Assembly: GCA_045617105.1 (NCBI GenBank)
Contig: JAZLHW010000204.1
Coordinates: 1 to 25,538 of the forward strand
Source of the DNA: CALELM01 sp045617105
GTDB taxonomy: Bacteria; Bacillota; Negativicutes; Selenomonadales; Selenomonadaceae
DNA length: 25,538 bases
Direction of reading: 5' to 3'
Shown here: positions 1 to 7,171 of the stretch, piece after piece
How the letters are laid out: each line of letters starts with the position of its first letter
How positions within the stretch are numbered: position 1 is the first letter of the stretch
Translations under genes and position numbers: made by a program
Notes under the pieces: model-generated
The model's database searches: none
What the model was told of the DNA's origin: nothing
Seen by the model: only the letters and a program-made list of their open reading frames with translations

Positions 1-764
1 TCTATTGCATGTGCCATCGTATGCCCGAAGTTTAAGATCCTTCGCAGTCCAGCTTCTTTCTCATCTTTGCTGACAACCAGTGCTTTAATTTCGCAGGATC
101 TTGCTATAATATGCATCATTGTTTCTGAATGAAGAGATAGTATTTCCTCTGCATGATTTTCCAAAAAGCAGAAAAAGCTCTCATCATAAATAATGCCATA
201 TTTGATGATTTCAGCTAGTCCCGTATAAATCTCACGCTCAGGCAATGTTTTCATGTAATCCAAATCCATAAAAACAGCATCTGGCTGATAAAAACAACCT
301 ATCAAATTCTTGCCAAGCGGATGGTTGACTGCCACCTTTCCTCCAACACTCGAATCTACCTGTGCCAGCAAACTAGTCGGCAACTGAATAAATGGAACGC
401 CCCGCATATAAGTAGCTGCTATAAATCCTGCCAGATCCCCTACAACACCGCCGCCGAGTGCAAAAATCGGTGATTTGCGATCAAGCCTCCATTCAATAGC
501 TTTTGTATAGATCCCTTCCAGTATCTCCATGCTTTTTGATGTTTCTCCAGCAGATACTGTATACAGTGCAGGCTGTAATCCAGCTTCTTTCAAAATCGAA
601 AGCACCTGTTCCCCATACAATGCCCCAACATTCGTATCTGTAATAACAAGGGCATGGGAGGAATATTCCTGCGATGAAATAAACTTGATGATCTCATCCT
701 TCAAGCAGTGACCAATAAAAATATCATAACTGTTTTCACCAAGGTCTACCCTTACTTTACGCAT
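1..764 (-). CDS. aroB: 3-dehydroquinate synthase, partial (C-terminal part beyond the left edge)
   Basis: AroB converts DAHP to 3-dehydroquinate, the second step of the shikimate pathway, using NAD and a divalent metal in the cytoplasm. Translating the minus strand from ATG at 764 gives an open frame of 254 codons that runs off position 1. Visible family signatures are the NAD-binding GGGVVGDLAGF segment, the PTSLLAQVDSSVGGK segment, the GKNLIGCFYQP segment and, near the left edge, the metal-site NFGHTMAHA motif. The usual length is about 350 residues, so roughly 100 are missing. The start follows the aroK stop by two bases, with AGGGGG of the aroK 3' end serving as ribosome binding site, so translation is probably coupled. 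It is the last visible gene of aroC-aroK-aroB. Confidence 0.95.
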   Translation of the reverse strand, partial: MRKVRVDLGENSYDIFIGHCLKDEIIKFISSQEYSSHALVITDTNVGALYGEQVLSILKEAGLQPALYTVSAGETSKSMEILEGIYTKAIEWRLDRKSPIFALGGGVVGDLAGFIAATYMRGVPFIQLPTSLLAQVDSSVGGKVAVNHPLGKNLIGCFYQPDAVFMDLDYMKTLPEREIYTGLAEIIKYGIIYDESFFCFLENHAEEILSLHSETMMHIIARSCEIKALVVSKDEKEAGLRRILNFGHTMAHAI

Positions 765-766
765 AA

Positions 767-1288
767 TCACAGCCCCCTGTTCCTCAGATAATGAACGATA
801 TCATCAACGACCTGCAAAGGCGACCATTCACTCGTATCTACAGTGTAATCCGCTTGTTTATAGAGTTCCCTGCGTTCCTCCATCAAAACCTCCACAGCTT
901 TGCGGCGATCGCCTTCATCCCTCGCATCCAGCACGGGGCGATTTCCCTTGTGTGCAGTTCTCTCCAAAATTGCATCAACCGAGGCTGACAAGCAAATTAT
1001 TACGCCATTTTCTTTTAGCATTTTTACGTTCTCTGCATCCTTCACAGTGCCTCCGCCCGTGGCTATCACTGTTTTTTTTCTTTCTGATAAACGCTTCACC
1101 ATTTGTTTTTCGCATGTCCGGAAATGATTTTCACCATATTTTGCAAACATCTCCGGAATCGTCATTTCATATTCTTTTTCAATGGCTTGATCAATATCTA
1201 CGAACGCAAACCCCAGCTTTGAAGCCAGCCTTTTCCCTGTGCTGGTCTTTCCGGTTCCCATAAATCCAATCAACACAATATTTTTCAT
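767..1288 (-). CDS. aroK: Shikimate kinase
   Basis: AroK phosphorylates shikimate at the 3-hydroxyl with ATP (fifth step to chorismate). From the ATG at 1288 the product is 173 residues, the normal size. The P-loop GFMGTGKTSTGKR lies near residues 8-20, the shikimate-binding DID near 31-33, Arg57 in the HFRTCE segment, the GGGTV loop at 78-82, and the lid-type NRPVL arginine near 117. The frame is open to an ATG at 1300, which overlaps the aroC stop. The ATG at 1288 is preferred because MKNIVLIGFMG matches the family N terminus and a GGTGATT purine stretch precedes it. It sits between aroC and aroB with almost no spacing. Confidence 0.95.
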   Translation of the reverse strand: MKNIVLIGFMGTGKTSTGKRLASKLGFAFVDIDQAIEKEYEMTIPEMFAKYGENHFRTCEKQMVKRLSERKKTVIATGGGTVKDAENVKMLKENGVIICLSASVDAILERTAHKGNRPVLDARDEGDRRKAVEVLMEERRELYKQADYTVDTSEWSPLQVVDDIVHYLRNRGL

Positions 1289-1293
1289 AGCAA

Positions 1294-2451
1294 TCACCAT
1301 GCATTTTCCATACGATTCTTGTATGCATCCATAGAGGAAAGCAAATCCACCATTGCATCATTTCCAAACTTTTCGCAAACAGCCTGCGCTATAACAAATG
1401 CCATCATAGCCTCCCCCACTACAGAAGCAGCCGATACCGCACAGGTATCACTGCGTTCCTTGCACGCAAGCACTTCCTCCTTGCTATGCACGTCAATGGA
1501 ATGTAGTGGCTTCATAAGCGTTGGAATCGGCTTCATAACAGCACGCACAACGATATCCTCGCCATTGCTCATGCCGCCCTCCAATCCGCCTGCCCGATTG
1601 GTCTTGCGATAAACCTTTTTCTCCATATCAAAATACATTTCATCATGCATTTGGCTTCCAGGCAAATTGGCATATTCAAATCCAGCACCGATCTCCACGC
1701 CCTTAATTGCTTGAATGGACATGATCGCTCCGGCAATTTTAGTGTCCAATCGACGATCCCATTGAATATGAGAACCCAAACCAACAGGAACTCCACGAAC
1801 AATGACCTCAAAAATTCCGCCAAGCGTATCGCCATTTTCCTTTGCTGCACGTATTTTTTCTTTCATTTTTTCTTCAGCCATTGCATCATAACAATTTAGA
1901 TCCGAATCCGTTTTATGAATATCATCCTGTTTTACTTTATCTTTATCAATTTCAATGCCGCCAATGTTGGTCACATGAGAAACGACCTGTATGCCGCATT
2001 CCCCTAAAAATTGCTTGCAAAGTGCCCCTACTGCCACCCGCATGGTAGTTTCTCTTGCACTGGAACGCTCCAAAATATCACGGATATCTTTGCGTGCATA
2101 TTTTTTATAGCCAGTCAAGTCTGCATGTCCCGGACGTGCAGCCGTTACTTGCTCTCCTGCCGGACTTCCTGTAACCGACATGCGTTCGATCCAATTTTCC
2201 CAATCCTTATTAATGACCCGCAAGGTAATGGGGCCGCCCAAGCTTTCCCCAAAACGAACACCTGACAAGATTTCGATGCTGTCTTTTTCTATCTTCATTC
2301 GACCGCCACGTCCATATCCTTGCTGGCGGCGTGCCAGCTCACCGTTGATCTCGTCCATATTTACCCGCAAGCCTGCCGGCAATCCTTCTAAAACAGCGGT
2401 CAAGCATGGTCCATGGGATTCCCCTGCTGTCATAAAACGCAACGCACTCAT
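1294..2451 (-). CDS. aroC: Chorismate synthase
   Basis: AroC makes chorismate from 5-enolpyruvylshikimate-3-phosphate by anti-1,4-elimination, using reduced FMN as cofactor. The 385-residue product is typical in length. Family signatures are GESHGPCL (residues 10-17, with the conserved His13), RRQQGYGRGGRM (41-52), RPGHADLTG (106-114) and SSARETTMRVAVGA (130-143). The ATG at 2451 follows an AGGTG ribosome binding site by about five bases. aroK begins at or just after the aroC stop. The PilO-like gene ends only 67 bases upstream on the same strand without a recognisable terminator, so aroC may be read from the pilus promoter as well as from a weak local one. Confidence 0.97.
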   Translation of the reverse strand: MSALRFMTAGESHGPCLTAVLEGLPAGLRVNMDEINGELARRQQGYGRGGRMKIEKDSIEILSGVRFGESLGGPITLRVINKDWENWIERMSVTGSPAGEQVTAARPGHADLTGYKKYARKDIRDILERSSARETTMRVAVGALCKQFLGECGIQVVSHVTNIGGIEIDKDKVKQDDIHKTDSDLNCYDAMAEEKMKEKIRAAKENGDTLGGIFEVIVRGVPVGLGSHIQWDRRLDTKIAGAIMSIQAIKGVEIGAGFEYANLPGSQMHDEMYFDMEKKVYRKTNRAGGLEGGMSNGEDIVVRAVMKPIPTLMKPLHSIDVHSKEEVLACKERSDTCAVSAASVVGEAMMAFVIAQAVCEKFGNDAMVDLLSSMDAYKNRMENAW

Positions 2452-2484
2452 AACGACACCTCACTGATGGATTTTTCAACTAAT

Positions 2485-2513
2485 AGTTTAGGCTATCCAC
2501 CAGCATAAATCAA
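2485..2513 (-). promoter_or_regulatory. Candidate weak promoter for aroC-aroK-aroB
   Basis: On the minus strand a TTGATT hexamer (2513-2508) and TAAACT (2490-2485) are separated by 17 bases. Each matches the sigma-A consensus at four of six positions. It lies in the 67-base gap between the PilO-like gene and aroC. This is a sequence match only; read-through from the pilus genes is an equally good explanation for aroC expression. Confidence 0.3.
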
Positions 2514-2518
2514 GTATC

Positions 2519-3058
2519 TCAATTTTTCATGGAATAAACAAAAACCTTCATCTGGCAATCCAGCCTTTCCTGATTGCTTTTTACATTCATTCCTTGAATC
2601 TGCAAATATCGCTTGCTTTCTTGCAGACTTTTTAAATAATCCAACAAGCTAAAATATCCGCATTGAAATTTAACCTCGATTGGAAGTTGCTCCATTTCGC
2701 CATTTTTTTCTTTTTTTCCGGGAGTTATTCCAGACAACTCTACTCGGTTCTCTAATGCCATAGACTGCAGCCCCAACAATACATTTCCCTGCTCCAACTC
2801 ATCAGGAAGCATCGTTTGGACGGATTCATTCAATTTTTCTGCTTTTTTCTTGTCCTCATCATAATTGGGATGTACATTCATGTAGTTTTCAATCATAGAA
2901 ATTTCCTGCATTTCCGCAAGCTGATTTTCTTTCAACTCGCTAATTTCATTTTTCCACGCACAATGCACAAAGCAAAAATATACAACATGGCATAAAACAC
3001 CTGCAATACAAATGCAAAGAAAGATCCGTTCCCCCATACATGTTCCGATTCGATCCAT
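2519..3058 (-). CDS. PilO/GspM-like inner-membrane pilus platform protein
   Basis: The 179-residue product has a short cytoplasmic N terminus, one hydrophobic segment (about 11-32), a charged helical or coiled-coil stretch (about 35-85), and a C-terminal domain in which a YFSLLDYLKSLQESKRYLQI segment resembles the ferredoxin-like fold of PilO and GspM. Those proteins pair with PilN/GspL in the inner membrane and support the pilus assembly motor. This is the last pilus gene of the cluster. It starts 34 bases after the PilM-PilN-like gene, with GAGAGG upstream of its ATG. PilO and GspM are distant homologues and I cannot separate them by eye, so no symbol is given. Assignment rests on topology, the C-terminal pattern and neighbours. 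Confidence 0.75.
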   Translation of the reverse strand: MDRIGTCMGERIFLCICIAGVLCHVVYFCFVHCAWKNEISELKENQLAEMQEISMIENYMNVHPNYDEDKKKAEKLNESVQTMLPDELEQGNVLLGLQSMALENRVELSGITPGKKEKNGEMEQLPIEVKFQCGYFSLLDYLKSLQESKRYLQIQGMNVKSNQERLDCQMKVFVYSMKN

Positions 3059-3092
3059 TCCATAAGCCTCTCTAAAATCTTCACTATCAAAT

Positions 3093-4277
3093 TCACAAGC
3101 TAAACTGCAAAGAAAATTCTACCATGCCCACATCCTTTCCATCCTTTTGTATTTTTGATTCTTTAAGCGAAGGAACATCAGCAAAAAAATCCTTATCCTC
3201 TTCAAACATTTTTAAAAAATCAGCCAAAGCATCAAAATTAACCGCTTTCCCCTTAATCTCCAATTGATGATTTTCTGTCTGCCCTAATTCTGTTATATAG
3301 ACACCTTCTTGGGTCATGCTTCCAAAATGAACTAATATACTTCTCCAAGGTATAGATGCTTTTGACAGTTGTACTAATTGATGATTCTTCCGCTCTGTCT
3401 GCCTGCAGCAATCTTCTAATTCCTCCATCTTTCTCTTTTCCGCCGCAAACTCCATGTATTGCCTATGCGTATCCTCTTTTTCATATCTCACATCAGATAG
3501 CTTCCATAAATCCATGCCGAAAAGAAAAAGCAAAGGCACCATAAAAAAACAAACTGCCAATATATTGATTTTCTTCCAATCCCATCGCTCTTTGCAATCT
3601 AAACATGTCATATCCATGCAACAAGGAAGCGATTCCTGACATGCACTCATAGCCGCACAAACAGCAGGAATGGCATCTTCTGGGATTTTTTCTATATGTT
3701 CCGGCAGTCTTATTTCATTTTCATAAACAGTAAGGCAGATATCATCATAATATGCTTGCTCTTTCCAACCATACACACCCATAAAAAAATGGATAGGTGT
3801 TCCTGCTTCCTTCCAAGTTTTTTCCCATGTCTTTGCATATTCCTCATTCACGGCTAAGATATGATATTCATCGCCAGATGCTTCTTTTTTTTTGACAGCT
3901 GACCGAAAAGCAGCTTCTCCGAACCATCCGCTCCCTTCTATTTCCCAATAAGCCGCTTCCTGCAATTCTTTATCCATCAGGTTTGGAAATTTTCCAGTGC
4001 AATAATAGATCTCCTCATCAGGAATACAAACAGCCAAATTTTCTTCCTTTTTTGACATTCTCATGGCATGCAAATAATACAATTCAGCCGTATCAACGGC
4101 TTCATTCTCCAAATCTGCCTGATGATTCCATGGAATTTCTACAAACTCTGAAACCGCCCAGCTTTTTTCTTCTTTCCTTATATGGAGAATATACATTCTA
4201 TCCTTTGAAAAACAGACTCCCGTTCCTTCGGAATAGTTTTTTCTTAATTTTGCGTCCAAGGAATCCAATAGGCCCAT
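3093..4277 (-). CDS. Fused PilM-PilN (GspL-like) pilus assembly protein
   Basis: The 394-residue product has three parts. Residues 1 to about 200 resemble PilM (for example AVCIPDEEIYYCTGKFPNLM at 82-101, then DKELQEAAYWEIEG). One membrane segment lies at about 236-258. After it come a coiled-coil stretch (about 265-305) and a PilN domain (SIPWRSILVHFGSMTQEGVY at 308-327, followed by an IKGKAVNFDALADFLKMF segment). In type IV pili PilM and PilN are normally separate proteins; GspL of type II secretion has this single-chain layout. The PilM part is shorter than free PilM (about 350 residues) and I see no intact nucleotide-binding motif, as in GspL. An AAGGAGG ribosome binding site lies inside the end of the upstream gene, which it overlaps by 34 bases. 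Confidence 0.82.
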   Translation of the reverse strand: MGLLDSLDAKLRKNYSEGTGVCFSKDRMYILHIRKEEKSWAVSEFVEIPWNHQADLENEAVDTAELYYLHAMRMSKKEENLAVCIPDEEIYYCTGKFPNLMDKELQEAAYWEIEGSGWFGEAAFRSAVKKKEASGDEYHILAVNEEYAKTWEKTWKEAGTPIHFFMGVYGWKEQAYYDDICLTVYENEIRLPEHIEKIPEDAIPAVCAAMSACQESLPCCMDMTCLDCKERWDWKKINILAVCFFMVPLLFLFGMDLWKLSDVRYEKEDTHRQYMEFAAEKRKMEELEDCCRQTERKNHQLVQLSKASIPWRSILVHFGSMTQEGVYITELGQTENHQLEIKGKAVNFDALADFLKMFEEDKDFFADVPSLKESKIQKDGKDVGMVEFSLQFSL

Positions 4278-4681
4278 TTGTACCGATCCTCCTTTTTTTC
4301 CATGAATCCCTGCATGGATTTTGATTCTTGCTTTTCACCCTTCAAATTTTCGGCAATGCTCAAAAGCAAGATCCCCTCTTCGATTCGTTTTCCATATACT
4401 ATGAGATGCACATCTCTTTGATTGTATTCGTCTTTACATATTTTCTTTACGGAAATAGGCATATCGGTTTCTGCCTGCAAGCCTTTTTCTTCCAGTTCAA
4501 CAACAACATCCTCCATTGCACCTTCCATGTCGTATCGCAGCTGCAAATCATGTTCGCAAGATAATGCCATAGACTGACTTGCCTTCCCAACGGCAAGCAA
4601 GCCGATTCCTGCAATCGATGCTGTCAGCAAAAAAAGCCCTGCAATTACAGAAAACATTCCTTTTTGATTGAAATATTTCAT
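4244..4681 (-). CDS. Minor pilin-like protein without Glu5 (GspK/PilX/ComGG-like position)
   Basis: From the ATG at 4681 the protein is 145 residues. It starts MKYFNQKG followed by the hydrophobic stretch MFSVIAGLFLLTASIAGIGL. This is a prepilin-type leader of eight residues ending in Gly, with cleavage expected before Met. The fifth residue of the mature chain is Ile rather than the Glu found in most pilins; GspK of type II secretion also lacks Glu5. The rest is hydrophilic and unrecognised, and is far shorter than GspK (about 300). A GTG start at 4693 overlapping the preceding stop is possible but would give a 12-residue leader. It stands fourth among the minor pilins, directly before the GspL-like gene. 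Confidence 0.65.
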   Translation of the reverse strand: MKYFNQKGMFSVIAGLFLLTASIAGIGLLAVGKASQSMALSCEHDLQLRYDMEGAMEDVVVELEEKGLQAETDMPISVKKICKDEYNQRDVHLIVYGKRIEEGILLLSIAENLKGEKQESKSMQGFMEKKEDRYKWAYWIPWTQN

Positions 4682-4689
4682 TCCGCACG

Positions 4690-5244
4690 TCACTCGCCCT
4701 TCAAATAAACAGAGGTTTCCAAGGTATAGGAATGATTCGTTCTATCACTTGTCCCCGTGCATGTAATATGCAAAATATCAGGTGACACTCTCTCGCATTG
4801 AAAATCAGAAACATAAACATTCCCTAAAATACTGCTTCCCGTAAGCGGTGCACTTGCCGTCTGATAAATAATACGATACCTGTGATGCCCTCCATCTCGC
4901 TTTCTTGCATAGAGCTTCGTTATCAAAGGAAATTTCTCTGCACTCTTTGGGTTCCCATCTGCATGTGCATAAATTCGTATGGTATCATCATAAATATCAT
5001 GATACCAATCTACCTGTTTCGCCCTTACCAAATCATCTACCAAACGATTCATAACGATCGTCATAGAATTTTCCAATTCCCAATCCGCTAATTGGATATA
5101 TGCCGTTTTTCCCATCCACAGAAAGATACCGCCCAATAAGGTCATGAGAAAAATCATCATTGGCAAAGACAACAAGGTTTCAAACAACACATACCCACGC
5201 TCATTCCATAAATTTGTCTCGTACCTTTCGTTCCAATTCCACAT
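4690..5244 (-). CDS. Minor pilin, GspJ/PilW/ComGF-like
   Basis: The 184-residue product has a class III prepilin signal: a 17-residue basic or polar leader ending NERG, then YVLFETLLSLPMMIFLMTLL with Glu at +5. A membrane or helix-packing segment of about 20 residues is followed by a mostly beta-predicted C-terminal region. Length and position (third minor pilin) suit GspJ, PilW or ComGF, which sit at the pilus tip and prime assembly. The ATG at 5244 overlaps the preceding gene by 44 bases and has no strong ribosome binding site (AAGGCGG about 14 bases away), so translational coupling is likely. Its stop overlaps the possible GTG start of the next gene. Confidence 0.75.
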   Translation of the reverse strand: MWNWNERYETNLWNERGYVLFETLLSLPMMIFLMTLLGGIFLWMGKTAYIQLADWELENSMTIVMNRLVDDLVRAKQVDWYHDIYDDTIRIYAHADGNPKSAEKFPLITKLYARKRDGGHHRYRIIYQTASAPLTGSSILGNVYVSDFQCERVSPDILHITCTGTSDRTNHSYTLETSVYLKGE

Positions 5245-5596
5245 GTTTTTCTTTGCCGCCTTCCTTCCAAGAAATCTTAATGCAAACTAAATAGGCAGAA
5301 CTTTCTTGGAATTTTGCCGTTCCAGACACAACATAACCACATTGATTTCGAAAAACTTGTTTTTTTCCTCCTGCAAGCTTCATAATTTGTTCTTGCAAAC
5401 AACCATGCGTTCCCTCCGCAATAACCCCCGCCATTTCTTCCTCTGCAAGATAAATTGCCGCAATGCGATTGCGGCTGTCCTCTCGCAGTTGAAGGCTCAT
5501 CCGATATCCTGCCAGCAATCCAATCATCGAAAACAGAATACCGCATAGCAGAATGGTTTCCATCAAAAAAAATCCCTTCTCATTCCCAATCTTCAT
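5201..5596 (-). CDS. Minor pilin, GspI/PilV/ComGE-like
   Basis: The 131-residue product begins MKIGNEKG, then FFLMETILLCGILFSMIGLL. This is a prepilin leader of eight residues with Glu at +5 of the mature chain. The small size and an EEE-containing segment after the helix (IAAIYLAEEEMAG) are typical of the GspI/PilV group, in which residues after the helix carry a conserved AEEE-type pattern. The ATG at 5596 overlaps the stop of the preceding minor pilin gene in an ATGA arrangement, so the two are translationally coupled. It is the second minor pilin in order. Confidence 0.77.
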   Translation of the reverse strand: MKIGNEKGFFLMETILLCGILFSMIGLLAGYRMSLQLREDSRNRIAAIYLAEEEMAGVIAEGTHGCLQEQIMKLAGGKKQVFRNQCGYVVSGTAKFQESSAYLVCIKISWKEGGKEKHVELERKVRDKFME

Positions 5597-6081
5597 GGCC
5601 GCACCCTGTCTATCCTTACTCGTCCTGCTTGATCAATAATGACATACCGACTTCGTGGCTTTGCAGACAGCTTCGTTCGCAGCTCAATCGTCCTCGGTGT
5701 CCATGGTGTCCCATCAATTAAGAAACCGATATCATTCTTGCCAAATACTTCGACCAAGGAAATTAATGGCAGACAGGTATGAACCGATTTAGGTTGATAG
5801 GAGGCATCCAAAAGTTCATATCGATCTGCGTGAATTCGCAAAACATGAAAATAATTGTTTTTCCTGCGTTCCTCCTCAAAATTAAATCCATGAAATGAAT
5901 TAGTCCTTTGTTCTTCCTGCAGCAAGCGAATATCTTTTGCAAGAGATATCGCTTCATACTCCAATAATGCTTCTTCAACATAATTACGTCCTACCATAGC
6001 AACGGTTCCAAAAAATACAAAGATAGCACAGATTACAAAAACTGCTTCCAGATACAAAAATCCTCGCTCATTTTCCATCAT
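5593..6081 (-). CDS. Minor pilin, GspH/FimT-like
   Basis: From the ATG at 6081 the protein is 162 residues. It has a short leader ending NERG, then FLYLEAVFVICAIFVFFGTV with Glu at +5, the prepilin signature. The C-terminal part (a run ending SRYVIIDQAGRVRIDRVRP) resembles the beta-rich C terminus of FimT/GspH, which often ends in a hairpin carrying basic residues. The frame is open to an upstream start at 6144, but that would give an implausibly long leader overlapping the peptidase gene. Starts at 6081 or 6078, right after the peptidase stop at 6083, are preferred. It is the first of four minor pilins. Confidence 0.75.
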   Translation of the reverse strand: MMENERGFLYLEAVFVICAIFVFFGTVAMVGRNYVEEALLEYEAISLAKDIRLLQEEQRTNSFHGFNFEEERRKNNYFHVLRIHADRYELLDASYQPKSVHTCLPLISLVEVFGKNDIGFLIDGTPWTPRTIELRTKLSAKPRSRYVIIDQAGRVRIDRVRP

Positions 6082-6082
6082 T

Positions 6083-6646
6083 TCAAATGCCCCATACTGC
6101 CAAATAAATTTGATCGCCCCCCAAATATGATATATAAGAACCAACCGACAAAAAAGGAGCGAATGGAAGATATTGTCTTTTATCCCCTATGCTGAATAAA
6201 TAGCATGCCACCATAGTTGCTAAAAAAAATGCAAGCAATACTGCAACCGATAACAAATCCCCTCCCAGCCATGCACCAAGTGCAGCCGCAAGTTTCACAT
6301 CACCGCCGCCCATACCTCCATGGCTTATGCAGTATACCATATAAAATAAGCCGCCTCCCAATATACTTCCAAAGCAAGCATCAAAAATATCGATCCGCAT
6401 GGGCAGCAAGGATAAAATCATCCCCATTCCCCAAAAAGGATAAGTGAAGCAGTCAAAAATATATCCATATCGGTAATCCAAAATGGCAATGAGAAAAAGC
6501 ATCATCAAAAAACAGCATCCTGTCAATCCATGCAAACTCAATCCATTGACCGCAAAGACCGGAATACCTAAAACAACGATTCCACTCAAAATACAGCTGC
6601 GATCTTTCCACAAAAGCCCCCATGAAAAACGCATGGTATCTTCCAT
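6083..6646 (-). CDS. Prepilin peptidase, A24 family, catalytic domain only
   Basis: This 187-residue multi-pass membrane protein is an aspartyl protease that removes the leader from prepilins. Asp57 lies in AILDYRYGYI and Asp116 in GGMGGGDVKL, the two catalytic aspartates; the second is the GxGD motif. Bifunctional PilD/GspO enzymes (about 225-290 residues) carry an N-terminal zinc-binding methyltransferase domain with paired cysteines. That domain is absent, as in archaeal-type and some Gram-positive enzymes, so the mature pilins may not be N-methylated by this protein. It lies between the major pilin and the first minor pilin, with GAGGAAA as ribosome binding site. Confidence 0.9.
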   Translation of the reverse strand: MEDTMRFSWGLLWKDRSCILSGIVVLGIPVFAVNGLSLHGLTGCCFLMMLFLIAILDYRYGYIFDCFTYPFWGMGMILSLLPMRIDIFDACFGSILGGGLFYMVYCISHGGMGGGDVKLAAALGAWLGGDLLSVAVLLAFFLATMVACYLFSIGDKRQYLPFAPFLSVGSYISYLGGDQIYLAVWGI

Positions 6647-6655
6647 AGCATTTCC

Positions 6656-7063
6656 TCACTTTCCAAACGCTCCCGCTGTCATGCCGCCGCACATCGCACG
6701 TTTCTGCGTCCCAGAGACAGCATCCTCTGTTTCCTTGGCATCAGCAATCGTATAAGCTGTATCGGAAAGTTCTATCACCTTTCCGTTTTTTAACTTGCAT
6801 TTTCCCTTGGGCGGCTTTAAGTTCTCTATATCTGTAACATATTCTTTCAAGTCAGACAAACTAGATGGTTCTGTCCCATACTCAGTTGCATACATAATGA
6901 TAGCAGCATCCAAAACCTGTAGATCCGCTTGTACCTTGGCTGTATTTGCTAATGCTACCGATTTGGTAAACCTTGGTACCGCAATCGTTGCTAATACGCC
7001 AAGTAAAGTACAAACTACAAGAACTTCGATCAATGTGAATCCCCGTTGATTTAATCTTTTCAC
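6656..7063 (-). CDS. Major pilin or pseudopilin (PilA/GspG/ComGC-like)
   Basis: The 135-residue precursor has a short basic leader, MKRLNQRG, and the classic FTLIEVLVVCTLLGVLATIAVPRF helix with Glu at +5. The leader is cut after Gly8 by the prepilin peptidase encoded next to it. The globular part is small, with Cys89 and Cys125 placed to form a C-terminal disulfide loop. Translation starts at GTG (7063) after an AAAGGG ribosome binding site. A strong promoter lies about 60 bases upstream. First position, strong promoter and sequence make it the main fibre subunit. Whether the fibre is a competence pilus, a type IV pilus or a secretion pseudopilus cannot be decided from the sequence. Confidence 0.9.
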   Translation of the reverse strand: MKRLNQRGFTLIEVLVVCTLLGVLATIAVPRFTKSVALANTAKVQADLQVLDAAIIMYATEYGTEPSSLSDLKEYVTDIENLKPPKGKCKLKNGKVIELSDTAYTIADAKETEDAVSGTQKRAMCGGMTAGAFGK

Positions 7064-7123
7064 AGAATCACCCTTTCTAATCTCTTATGCGGTCTTTTGT
7101 CCTTTGACAATGAACATATTTAT

Positions 7124-7151
7124 ATTATATCAAATGTCAGTTAAAGTACAA
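7124..7151 (-). promoter_or_regulatory. Sigma-A promoter with extended -10 for the pilus cluster
   Basis: On the minus strand TTGTAC (7151-7146) and a perfect TATAAT (7129-7124) are spaced by 16 bases. A TGA triplet directly before TATAAT makes an extended -10. Transcription would start near 7117 and give a leader of about 55 bases to the pilin GTG. The box lies between the pilin gene and the 151-bp dispersed repeat. Confidence 0.75.
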
Positions 7152-7171
7152 GTGTCTTTCGTAAAAATACA

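Noticed and set aside
2461..2518. GGTGGAT/ATCCATC hairpin between the PilO-like gene and aroC
   Set aside because: The stem is short with a long loop and no T tract follows, so it is not a convincing terminator.
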